Assembly (NCBI GenBank): GCA_036897485.1 | Contig: JAYMTF010001842.1 | Location: 1 to 21,062, forward strand | Origin: Pelargonium nanum | Taxonomy: Eukaryota; Streptophyta; Magnoliopsida; Geraniales; Geraniaceae | Direction of reading: 5' to 3' | DNA length: 21,062 nt | Part shown: one piece after another, positions 1 to 10,124 of the stretch | Layout of the letters: every line of letters starts with the position of its first letter | Position numbering within the stretch: the stretch's first letter is position 1 | Translations under genes and position numbers: made by a program | The notes under the pieces: model-generated | What the model was told of the DNA's origin: nothing | Seen by the model: the letters and a program-made list of their open reading frames with translations, nothing else | Databases searched by the model: none

Positions 1-309
1 GAGCATCAATTAAAAATTACTATTTCTTATCAACATTTTTATCCAAACAGTTAAACTGCTTCTTTTTAAAAATAGTTGAAGCACAAAACTGCTTCTGATC
101 TTTTCATGATTATGAGCTATTTTTGAGAAGTTAATACAAACACCCTCTGACTAAAGTTTCAAAACAAATTTGATGAAAATTTAATAACCCAAAATAACCT
201 TGTCTCACAATATAATAACCATTAACCCATTTTATTGGTATTGATCTCGCTGCTACTGGTTTATGCACTTCTACTCGAGAGATCACCAACGTCAAGCTCA
301 GGTGAAAGA

Positions 310-3300
310 ATGGAAATTGCGGGATTGGACGAGACATTGAAGGTGTTGACCTCTTCTCTTAACCATCTCAAATGGCGTCTCAAATCTTCAGCCAAACGTC
401 GACTCGAGACAGGTCCTTCCTTCGTTTTCCCACTTTGACTCGAAAACCGTCATGATTTTTGATTGATTTCTTTGTTTCTCTCATCTGGGTTTTGAAAATT
501 TTGGTTAGTCGCGTCTTCTGGAATTGGGTTCTTTCTGTTTTGCATGGTTACTCCGTTTGTATGGTGGGAAAATGGTGCAAAATGTCACAACTTGTGTTCT
601 AGGTTGAACTAAATATTTGCTTGGGGACTGGTTTTTATTGTTTAGAGCAATGGGAATGCTTAGAAATTGCAATTCCTATAGTTTTCCTATATTTTCCCAG
701 CTACCAAACTGATTATTTAGAGAGTTTATATACACTTGAAAGATGTCTTCCAATTAAGTGATGTGGTCTGCTAGAGTTAAAAACTACTAAAGATATGTCG
801 AGATGATGGTTCGTATGTAATAATATAGTGGTGATGATGACAGTTTGTTTGTCAAGGATTTTGATATATGTACAGAATTATCCGTCTATGTAGCTTGATT
901 TGTTTTGGTCAATGTTAATGGCTAATTAATAGAATCTTTCTGGCAGATGTTTTGGCCCTTTGTACAGGAATGAGACCAGTTGTAATGGTGGACTATGGTG
1001 GAAAGATGCCTGAATTACAAGATCGACTATGTGGGTTGCTTCAACATTGTCAAAAGGTTTTATTACAATCTATCTCATTGAGTTAATTTATAGAACTTAT
1101 CACAGTTATGCTTGACAACCATCGACATTATTTTCAGTGGTTGCTAAATCATTAGAGATGGGATGATGGTTAGCTAAACATGTAGTAGCTTTACTTTCTA
1201 ACTCTCCCTTTCCCTGGAATTTCTATTAGATTAAAGGCCTAGTTTGGGTGATTGGCAAATTATTCTTTGGTTGATGCACTATTTTTCAAAGTTTCACTTT
1301 AGAAACAGTTTATGAGTGTCATCAGACCGTTAATCTGGATCAAATTTTTGACCTTCTTAATCTTTGTGCTTGAAACACGTGGAATTAGCTGAGGAAACAT
1401 TGATTTGATTTTACTCATGTACAATCAACCTATTTATACAAAGAGAACTCAATCTGTACATGGAAATAACACAGTCAAAATCCTTAATTACATCCATGAT
1501 TACTTGATTTGCAGCCATAAATCATGTGTTTATGTTAACACTCACCCTCAAGCTGGAGAATACATGTTTGTCATGTCATATGCTCAAAGCTTGTTACTGT
1601 TGTAGCTTATGCGAGGTCCATGCAGATATTTAGTAAAGACATCTGCTAGTTGATCTTTTGAGATGACAAAACTAGCAACAACACAACCCGACATAATCTT
1701 TTAACTGATAAAATGACCATCAACGTCTATATGTTTGCTTCTCTCATGAAAAAACGGATTGAATGCAATGTGTAACGCCGCTTGGTTGTCACATATCAAC
1801 TTCATTTGACTAACTTCTGCAAACCTCAACTCATGAAGTAATTGAATCCTGAAATAAGTTTAAATATTTGGATCCATCATGGTGTCAACAAGCCGACAGT
1901 CTTAACATTTTCGTTTCTTCGAGGATGTCCAAAGTATACTTACGCTTAGAAATCACAATACCAAAACTTGACTAATGCGCCTCGAGTACGCCTAGCCTAA
2001 GTTGCCTTGCTTCAGCCATTTTGAGGCTCTATAGTGCGCCTCGTGCCTCAAGCGCGCCTCAGTGGGCTTTTTTAAACATTGGAAGGGACGTGCTATTTGT
2101 GGAGTCATGGAATAGAGTGTGACACACAAGCATGCTGACCGGGGCGCTTGACCGTGTGTCATGTGTAAATGTAACCAATATTCTAAGGTCGACCTCTTTT
2201 ATTTTGGGCCTATGATGGCTTCAACCTTAGGTTTGATGTGTTGATCCAAGAATATTTTATGCACCATCAACTGTATATTTCATTTTTGTGGAATAGTTGT
2301 TCGACTTGACTGATTGGAATGGCTGATCGGTTCGTTATTGTTGCTTTTACTTACCCCCTTGAGGATTTATATTGTCTAATTTGGTTATAACTCTGTGCAG
2401 GAGTCACCTATTTTTGAGCATCTAAGAATCATGGTTATAGAAGATATGATATATTTGGTCCATGCAAAAGGACTTGCTGAGCATGTTAGGTCAAGCTTGA
2501 GTTTGGAAGCAGGATTGCTTTTTGTGGACCTTGAGCATGATCCTCCAAAGGTTGTTTATTACCATCCTCTTTTGCTTGTGAAGTTCTTGAATATGTTCTT
2601 AGACATGTACTCTCCTTCTTGCTGAAGACTTCTTCCATATTTGATCCAGATGATAGCACAAGCTGAAAAAAGTTCATTAGGGATGGAGCTTATATCAGTT
2701 CAAAAGATGTTCTCTTCTTCATTTCCTCTTGATGAAATGAACTATGATCTCTTGTCGACATGTCAAGGGGCAGATTCCGTGGCTAGTACAATATCCTTGA
2801 TCAATGAACCTAACACTTCTCAATCTTCTGGATTCATTGATCTCAGTAGCTGCATGCAAGAAACTCAGGTTACCATACCAACTTTGAATGGGTAACTTTC
2901 TAACATTACTTATACATGCATATACATCAGTAGGTATGTAAATTCAAAGTCTGGATAACTCTGTAAAGGCTTAGAAATTTTACTCAAAGCTGAACCTGGT
3001 ATCGTTAAGAGTAGATTGATGCCTTAGTAAGAAAATGAATAAGGGAATATACTAACAAGGAACTTTAATTTAATGGGTAGAAAGGAACTTTTGAATTAAT
3101 GTACGCTATTCATCAGATCATCATGCCTATAGGCTAGGATGTTTCTTTGTGGAATATTATATCTGTTGCTGGAAAGGAGGCTTACCTCTTTAAATGTGAA
3201 TTCAGTGCTTCAGAGTTGAAATATTGCCTTATTTATGACACACTTTGAACAGTAACATAACCAGATTATGGATGGAACATTTCAACAAGATTTTCGCAGA

Positions 3301-4757
3301 ATTACCACAATTTGGAGGAAGATAACCATAAGTAAGAAATGAAATTGTTAATTTCTGAGATGACTTCACATTTTCAAGTTGGAATCTTAATAATATGTCT
3401 ATCTTCTCTTTCCTTCTTAAATAGGTGAGTACTGATCACTACCTTGTTTCAATAGTATAAATGTCATTTACAATCATTTATATTTTAACCAATGTCTTAA
3501 AGAACAACAGTATTTCAATTTCGATAAGATACTATTAGAATTTTAATGCAGAATGCAGCCTAAACAATTTGCCCTAAAGACAATTTTCCTCCAAAATACT
3601 TTCTCACTTGGATACTTGGAAATATAATCTTTAGGAGTAAGTTTTTTACATGGATAGAGTCCTAAGTAGGAATTCAGAGGGCAACACTTGGGATGTCCGG
3701 CTACAAGTTTACCACGTAAAATGTTGAGTATATAGATTTATGTGCCATTTGTTAGTAGCTTCATATTTTGCTATAGGAGAACTGGAAAACATTTAGATGG
3801 TTTCTAAATAAATATTGTTATTTTGTTCTATTTTATGTTAAGTGGGGGTATTTTATCTGCTTCAGGTGGCTTCTTGGCTATCCATTAGTGTACTTGTTTG
3901 GTAAGGAACATATTACGGATGCAATTTATAATCTTTCCACGAAGTCTCTTCGGATCTACAAAATCTTAATCTGCAGGTAGGTTATTCTTATCCTTGTCTT
4001 TGGGTCTGTTGATGCACAATTTGGAGAATAAATTCTCCTCTCCTCCACTTTTCTTAACTCTTGATATTTCTTTGTTGCATGCTTTATTATCATCTCTTAC
4101 ATTACGATGATCTGAAAAACCTTTCAATCTTTCCAACAACGAAAAAAGAAATAATGTATGCAAGAAGAAAGTAAAGGTTGGGAATTTATATGCAGAAGAT
4201 GGATCTCTGACTAAGTTTGATACGTATTTGCTTAAATGCGAAGTATTTGTTTTAAAGTCACCAAGAGTTGTGTATTTCATTAGTAGTTCTGATTGATGTC
4301 AGTCTCGTCTGGCTTATTTATTAGCAAGTTGTGTATTTCATATACTAGGCTGAAAATGCCGGCATGCTGATTCACAAGGTTCAAACTTATGCAGGAATGT
4401 TGCCTCAGATAAAAAATCTCAGCAAGATGAGTTAATGAGGTAAGGCCACGCTATCATGTTTAGAGTGAACTATGAACCCCATTTTTGTTGGTGTATAAAC
4501 TCACTAAGAGTTGTACGAGTGTTTATCGTCATCATTATTTCACAAACCTCAAACCTTCTCAATGTTGATTTGTTTGCTCGTTAAAATGGTTGAACAGTTT
4601 CTCAGTGCCTTATGATCTTAGCATGGGTGGGAGCAATGAGCCGTGGGCAGAGGCATTTCTGAGCCATATGCAAGCGAAGTGGGAAAAATGCAAGCCATGC
4701 TGGAAGTCCTTGCAGATGGAGGTTAGTGAATGCTATCCACAGGCAATTGCATTGTAG
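310..4757 (+). CDS. C1orf74-like (DUF4504/UPF0739-type) protein of unknown function, 7 exons, 306 aa
   Basis: Exons are 310-412, 947-1056, 2401-2550, 2650-2891, 3866-3976, 4395-4439 and 4598-4757 (TAG). All six introns are GT-AG, phases match at every join, and the total is 921 nt. The ATG at 310 has A at -3 and G at +4; no in-frame ATG precedes it. Visible features are a basic N-terminus (KWRLKSSAKRR), a VDYGG motif at residues 49-53, a hydrophobic-acidic stretch LLFVDLEHDPPK at 110-121, WLLGYPLVYLF at 203-213, and a Trp/Cys-rich tail (WEKCKPCW). I see no signal peptide or long membrane segment. The family name comes from remembered resemblance of the VDYGG and 'GYPLVY' regions; no biochemical function is established for it. 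The gene model is much surer than the name. Intron 2 (1344 nt) is swollen by transposon debris. A possible AATAAA lies at 5046-5051. Confidence 0.7.
1390..1540 (-). repeat. Probable 3' LTR of a decayed Ty1/copia element
   Basis: Read on the minus strand, this begins TGTTAACATA directly after a purine-rich tract (CTTGAGGGTGAG) that follows the polyprotein remnant, as a polypurine tract precedes a 3' LTR. It contains TATAAATAGG about 100 bases in and would end in CCTCA, giving TG...CA termini and a length of 151 bp. The outer end is a guess because no second LTR is present to align. It lies antisense in intron 2 of the 310-4757 gene. Confidence 0.55.
1541..1975 (-). pseudogene. Ty1/copia polyprotein remnant (end of reverse transcriptase plus RNase H)
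   Basis: Minus-strand translation gives the C-terminal reverse-transcriptase motif GIVISKRKYTLDILEET (about 1970-1920), then after a frameshift MMDPN. It jumps straight to LLHELRF and the RNase H motifs CDNQAALHIA, ERSKHIDVDGHF and QLADVFTK (about 1850-1620). The block normally found between the RT end and LLHELRF (several hundred bases) is missing. Several in-frame stops and one frameshift make it dead. Only the 3' end of the element survives, so it was probably truncated by deletion after insertion into intron 2. Spliceosomal removal would make it harmless to the host gene. Confidence 0.85.
1976..2081. repeat. GCGCCTC-rich interspersed repeat
   Basis: A GC-rich patch abuts the copia remnant. 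TGCGCCTCG occurs at 1976-1984 and 2035-2043, with further GCCTC/GCGCCTC variants up to 2061, followed by GGGCTTTTTTAAACATTGG. The pattern resembles an interspersed GCGCCTC repeat that I recall from plant genomes, but I cannot assign a class. No reading frame is visible. Confidence 0.4.
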
Positions 4758-5936
4758 TTGTAACCCACTTACTCTTAATCTTAGCCCCACCATAATCAAA
4801 TGTAAACAGAAAAAGAACCAGTTTTGTATTATCCGATAAAGTCACCATATATATTTGGGGAAATTGTTTAATAGTGTATAAATTATTAAGAGACCTCAAC
4901 AATAATATGTTGTGAATGATTTACTAAAGGTTTTCATTTTGCATTGAACACTAGAAATGAAATGAGTCAATCTTATACAGTTCCTCAGATTAGGCAGGCT
5001 GTATGTGAAGGATTGATAGTTTGATATGAGCAAAGTTATTGATTGAATAAAGCATTGAAGTGAAGTAGTAAGTTAGTTGGGAAGAGGTACAAGGTCATTA
5101 AAGGAGTGGTTGTGTTAGGTCTTGAAATTTATCAGTGAAATGAATAGTGCATCCACTATTAGATTAGATTACACCTCAGTTAATGAATGCCTGGTTACCC
5201 TCATTTCTCTTCCTAATTTAGGAATACACTCAAGAAGTGGATCATCATCATCCATTGTCCAGGACCACACCAACCTGATCTTAGAAACTGTAGTTTCTCT
5301 TCTTTTTCCTTGTAAAAAATGTAGGGGCTGTGCACTATATGGTTATAGGGTTAGGTGTGCTTATTATATGGTCATAAGGTTAGGTTAATTTGACTTATTA
5401 TATGGTCATAATGCTAGGTTAATTTGACGTATTATATGGTCATAAGGTTAGGTTAATTTGACTCTTTGGTTATTTTGGTGAGTCTAAAATCTAGGTTCAG
5501 ATCTTTAATAAATTTTGATAGTCAACTTAAGTGATAGATACACATAACCTCCTATCATGCTCCTTCCGTTTCAGAATGATGTCTTTATTTTTATTTTGAG
5601 AACAATTAAGGAGAAGTTAGTTAATGTGGTATATTTACTCTTGTATCCTCCTCATTATCATGTGTTATAGGGATACTAGCTTATTATAAGGATACTATTG
5701 TCAATTCATGTATAACTATCTTCCTAAAAAAAGAAAGTAGATACTCATTTTAAAAAGAAAAATGTAACTCTTATGATTTGTACAAAAAATATACATTGTG
5801 AATTCACCATTTATAACCAATTATACATAAAGAGAAGAATTTCAAAGAATCTATTAACAAAGCTATTGTTAGAATATCAAGTAAATAACACACTCAAATC
5901 CGATACGATGACTTTATGGTCACATCACGTAATGCT
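4758..5936. other. Intergenic spacer between the first gene and the MITE
   Basis: AT-rich spacer. It should include the 3' UTR of the first gene, with a possible poly(A) signal AATAAA at 5046-5051, and the 34-bp tandem repeat. Near 5563-5595 a stretch (CTCCTTCCGTTTCAGAATGA) resembles one end of a Stowaway-type MITE, but I found no matching opposite end. No protein-coding frame with codon-like composition was seen on either strand. Confidence 0.5.
5332..5461. repeat. 34-bp tandem repeat, about 3.8 copies
   Basis: Three full units lie at 5360-5393, 5394-5427 and 5428-5461, each containing TTATATGGTCATAA and GGTTAATTTGA with one or two substitutions. A more diverged partial unit precedes them at about 5332-5359. 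It lies about 600 bp past the stop of the upstream gene, in otherwise unique AT-rich sequence. Confidence 0.9.
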
Positions 5937-6063
5937 TAAGAGCATTTTCAATGTTTAAAAGGAGAGTGCGTGTCACCTCATCATGTGAATCCTTAACACT
6001 ACTTCATACCACCTACTCCAATGCTCAACGGCTTTATTAAGCATCTCATTGGAGATGTTCTAA
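5937..6063. mobile_element. 121-bp Tourist/PIF-Harbinger-like MITE with TAA target duplication
   Basis: The left end GAGCATTTTCAATG (5940-5953) and the reverse complement of the right end, GAACATCTCCAATG (6047-6060), match at 11 of 14 positions. Both ends are flanked by TAA (5937-5939 and 6061-6063). A 3-bp TAA/TTA duplication is typical of PIF/Harbinger-derived MITEs. The 121-bp body has no coding capacity. It lies about 300 bp beyond the likely fructokinase poly(A) signal. Confidence 0.7.
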
Positions 6064-6370
6064 TATTACATTTATCCACATTAAATAAGAAGGTAATTCA
6101 TTTGATAAATTGCATAGAGTAGGTGCTATAATGACCGCACCCTCATTGTCTTATTTGAGATCCGTCATTTTAATGAATAACGAACTTAGGGTTCAAATAA
6201 CAAAAATGCATCCCCAAAATCTAATAACTATACCAAATTGAATTAATTAGGATTTGATAAGTAAAACATGTAATAAACAAATGGAGAATGAAATGCTCAC
6301 TCATAACATAGCTGGTTGGTTACAAGATATAGATGAATGGGATTGATAACCAAACATGGAGGCACACCTT

Positions 6371-6376
6371 TTTATT
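6371..6376 (-). terminator. Poly(A) signal of fructokinase
   Basis: AATAAA on the minus strand, about 120 nt past the fructokinase stop codon, in the context AATGAATAAAAAGG. The position suits a plant 3' UTR. No other exact AATAAA was seen closer to the stop. Confidence 0.55.
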
Positions 6377-6494
6377 CATTTTGTATACCCTTAAAGAAAA
6401 AGCACAAGCTCATAGCAAGAAACAAACCATTTTCACTTAGCAACTTGTGTGAAAAAAGGAGAAAGAGATACACAATTATGACACCCTGTTGTGC

Positions 6495-9400
6495 TCACTC
6501 TCCTCCTTTGACAAGGCTGAGGACTTCAGCCTCTGTGGGTAGGGCAGGAATTGCCCCCTTTTTGGTTGTGGTAATGGCTCCACATGCATTTGCAAATTTC
6601 AGCACTTCCCTCAATCTACCCTCATCCTGTACAACAAATCGAACCATCCTTAATCAATGGTTTTGAAACCCAACTAACAACAAACTCCCAACTTTCGTAA
6701 TATGAAGTCAGTCACTTACTTCGATTATGGAGTGGTCGTCAACAATCTTGCATAGTAGGGCCCCGATAAATGAATCCCCGGCACCAGTTGTATCCACTGT
6801 TTTCACATGGAAACCATCCACGGATCCATGGAAGTCCTACAATTAAATCCAATGCAAATTCATAACAAAGCACCTCACTTGAAAATTACGCTAACCATTA
6901 TTAATAGTAAAGCATATTGGTAGATCCGGCGGTTGTTGATCATGTCTGGTGTACCAACTCAAAAGGATTATCTTTCTTCACTTAGGAAAGCAACATATAA
7001 AAGTAGAAGGTTTTACTTCACAGATACATCAGCTAAAGCCAACTTCTAATTAAATGTGTAATAACAATGGCTGTAAAGGTAGGTTTCAATAAAAATATGT
7101 AAGTCAATTTCAACAAAATTAGATCACAACTCGATTCGTAGTGGATCGCATCATTCATGATGATGATCAGCAGCCCCACTTTGTGGTTGTATTTGCATAG
7201 ACCCAACTTTCCTCTATAAAATTCAAAGGTGGGGCTCAAGAGTAAACCACTCTAATTGGAGTATAAAACAAGAAACAATAATCCAAGAAGGAGGTTGGGA
7301 ATTTGACTATAACACTAACGCCACAATACCACATCATTGCTAAACATAAAGTAATATTTTTTTACAACATTACATATCAACACCAAACTTGGAGAAAAAC
7401 GAGAACCAATACTGCAGATGAGAAAAATGACTCCTAACAAGGTTCAACAGACAGTTGAACCAACTATACCTGGTGTGATGCAACTTGCAAGTATTAAATA
7501 TAATCAAGGTGCTATATGCATAATCAGAACGAAAAAAAATTGTTTGGAAAAGTCAAACCAAATATATAAAACCAAAGATGATGTGTAGATTATAAAGAGA
7601 GACTACTTCATATGTCTTATGCACAATACCATGCCACAGATCATGACAAATACATTTTCCCTAAAAAAATCAATGGGTCATGCTTAGCAAACTACAGAAA
7701 GCAGATTTGTTTTAAAAAACATTAGTGCATACATTGAGTCCAAAATCACAAGATCACCCATCAATTTCTATTCCCTTTTTAAATTATAGGCAGCTATAAG
7801 TTCAACCCCACCCAATACCCACATTCCCCACGAGACAATATATTTATGTCATGTTGCACGCTACATTATAGATTATGAGTATCACCTAACCACTAGAGTC
7901 TTGAAGCTAATAGTCAAAGTGAACATAAGCAAAATATTGACTGAATCAAAACAATTTACCTTGGTGTAGTATCTGCATCCCTGTTCTCCAAGGGTCACCA
8001 ACAGCAGTTTCAGATTTGGGTGCCACAATGACAATGCAGAAGCATCATCTAACTTATCGCTTCCCGTGAGAAATTCCAACTCAACATCACTGACTTTGAT
8101 CACCTCTGCCTTCTCCCATATGCTCATGATCTGCTCACGGGCCTCCTCGGCAGAGGGCCAAAGTGGTAGCCGGAGGTTAGGGTCATACGACAGGAGGGCA
8201 CCAGCTTCTTTTGCCACCTCCATCGCCTTCAAATGTGCTGATCTACACGGCTCCACAATCAAACTTATCGATCCGTAATGGAAAATTTTAGCCTGCACAC
8301 CAACAAAACAGAGTTATTGGAATTGAACCCAATACACAAATGTTGTCAACAAAGTTGCCTGGCAACATGGATGAATGTGCTTCTTTGTGCTACAAAATAG
8401 TTGGCAATTGGCATGACATGTCCTAAGATGTACACAAACCAATGATTTTAGCTTTTTACATAGTGGGAATCACTAATAGTACTGTACTATTTTACTCTAA
8501 GAGAAGCCACCATTATCAACACCATATTCAACACAAATACAAAGGTAAAAATTGAAACTTTATTTCCAGTCTAAGCAAATTATCAGCAATCTACAAACGG
8601 AAAAGAAGAAAGTAATTTTTAAATTGCGACTTCTTGATTAACAAAAAGGTATCACGTGACTTGTTATGCTCACCACTCACGTGCTTTCATCGCTATCAGA
8701 GAGATTCTATAAGCTGATAATCATAAACCAGTAAAATTTCTGATTCTTCGCTAGAAACCAAAACCAAACCAACTAATGGCAAGCTAGAGAGAAGAACACG
8801 TGATTGTCAATTGCGGTAAGAGGATCGTCAAGGCGCGTGGCCGCATGACACTCCCCGGAATCAAAGCCAAGGTAAAACTTTACGTGTATAACTACCAAAA
8901 CCAAACATCACCACTCGCCAGTGGCGAGTGGCCCGGCGCGTGGGACAATGAGCGCCGTTGGCAGAAACGATAATTCTGTCACCTCTTCCGACACAAAATA
9001 ATAAAAAATAGTAAAATTTTGGATCTAAATTATTTAAGAGAACAAATAGTTGCGCCCACATTTTGGAAAAAAAAATCTCCTAAATTAATCCGAAAAAATA
9101 TCTTTTTATTTTGAAAATGAAATTAGGAAAAGATCTCACAAGCAACCACTACAGAGGAGCGCGTCAGGTCACGCGCTGCGATCCGTATCGGAAATTCATT
9201 GATTAAAGGAACTTTTCGCAGTAAAAGCCTGCAATTGGCTTTGATCTCAGAGTTTGTGTGGGCCACCAACGTGGCCGTCAGTCCGGCGACGCCGCCGGAG
9301 ACGTCACAGAAACTTCCAGTTCAGAGTATATAGAAAACAGAGGAGCACACAGTTTTGAGATCGAGAGAGTTACATACAGATCTAATGAGGTCGAGATTGA

Positions 9401-9788
9401 GCTCTTCGGGAGTGAGCAGCATATCGGCGCTAGGGTTCCGGTAGAACATGAACTCGCGCTCGCCGTCGGCGCGGAGAGTGACGAAGGCGAGTGCGGTCCT
9501 GGCGCCCTTGTCGAAGGTGATGCCGTCGCCGTTGACGCCGTAGTCCTTGAGGATGTTGGCGAGCATGTTCCCGAACTCGTCGTCGCCGAGCTTGCCGCAG
9601 AAGGCGGAGCGGCCGCCGAGCCTGGTGACGGCGATGGCGACGTTGGCAGGAGCGCCGCCGGGAGCCTTGAGGAAGCCGGGGGCCTCGGCTAGGGAGACGC
9701 CGGAGACGGTGGGGACGAAGTCGATGAGCATCTCACCGAAGCTGACGATGAGGCCTTTGTCGGAGGCGCCATTGTTGAGTGCAGCCAT
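6495..9788 (-). CDS. FRK: Fructokinase (pfkB family), 4 exons, 330 aa
   Basis: Phosphorylates fructose to fructose-6-phosphate with ATP (EC 2.7.1.4), feeding sucrose-derived fructose into glycolysis and starch synthesis. Exons in transcript order are 9788-9378, 8292-7960, 6836-6720 and 6626-6495. All introns are GT-AG and all joins are phase 0, totalling 993 nt. The start ATGG has A at -3. Motifs seen: GEMLIDFVP (18-26), the pfkB glycine motif GGAPANVA (44-51), [13 protein letters not shown] (113-125), [11 protein letters not shown] in exon 2, and the pfkB C-terminal signature DTTGAGDSF (263-271) with catalytic Asp269. The length equals usual plant cytosolic fructokinases. No transit peptide is evident, so the protein is probably cytosolic, although plastid forms exist and have longer N-termini. 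Nothing is broken. Exon 1 is far richer in GC and CpG than the rest of the locus. The exact paralogue number cannot be decided here. Confidence 0.95.
8653..9176. promoter_or_regulatory. Cluster of G-box and CACGCGC motifs in fructokinase intron 1
   Basis: CACGTG occurs at 8653-8658, 8678-8683 and 8797-8802. CACGCGC occurs at 9170-9176 on the plus strand, and on the minus strand at 8833-8839 and 8936-8942. CACGTG is the core bound by bHLH and bZIP factors. CACGCGC is the known FHY3/FAR1 binding site and also fits the CAMTA CGCG box. The host intron is 1085 nt and mostly AT-rich, so the density is notable. First introns of plant genes often carry enhancers; function here is inferred. Confidence 0.45.
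8911..8931. repeat. Perfect GC-rich hairpin in fructokinase intron 1
   Basis: CCACTCGCC and GGCGAGTGG form 9-bp perfect arms around the 3-base loop AGT. It lies between two CACGCGC motifs in an AT-rich intron and could fold in the pre-mRNA. Confidence 0.8.
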
Positions 9789-9884
9789 GGTTTCAGAACA
9801 GAGTCTTAGAGAGAGAAAAAGGTTTGCTTGCGGATGAGAATGGAGAGGAAAGAGGAGAGAGGATCATTGCATGAAAATGGAAGG

Positions 9885-9892
9885 TATTTATA
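9885..9892 (-). promoter_or_regulatory. TATA box of fructokinase
   Basis: TATAAATA on the minus strand (context CTATAAATACC), about 100 bp upstream of the fructokinase ATG. Transcription would start near 9850-9860. The resulting leader is strongly CT-rich (CCTCTCTCCTCTTTCC and TTTTTCTCTCTC runs), as is common in highly expressed plant genes. Confidence 0.7.
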
Positions 9893-10124
9893 GAATGAGA
9901 TTTAGAGAAGAAAAAATGGAGTGGAGTAGGGACAAAGAAAATAAAAACACACTATCAATTTAGCTATTTTTAATTAATTTTTTAAGAACAGATTTGATAT
10001 TTTTAAATTATAATTGTTATCAATATGTAATTTTGTGTAGAGTACATGTTTGAATTTGAGTTTGAATTATTTCATTCATATAAAAAAATTAAAATAATAT
10101 TTATCACTAGTATAAAAAATTAAA

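Noticed and set aside
2868-2870. Alternative donor CAG|GT inside exon 4 of the C1orf74-like gene
   Set aside because: Joining 2868 to 3866 keeps phase but puts exon 5 in a frame with an early TAA. The donor at 2892 gives an open frame through to the final exon.
3966-4280. 104-codon minus-strand frame over exon 5/intron 5 of the first gene
   Set aside because: It overlaps a real exon on the opposite strand, has a low-complexity Lys/Ser/Asn-type composition and matches no family I recognise.
5563-5595. Stowaway-like MITE end (CTCCTTCCGTTTCAG)
   Set aside because: Only one end is visible. No complementary terminal repeat or TA duplication was found within several hundred bases, so it was not called as an element.
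9258-9692. 144-codon plus-strand open frame over fructokinase exon 1
   Set aside because: It is antisense to the GC-rich fructokinase exon, which lacks AT-rich stop codons by chance. Its Ala/Glu/Gly/Val-rich translation has no domain, and it starts in non-coding sequence.
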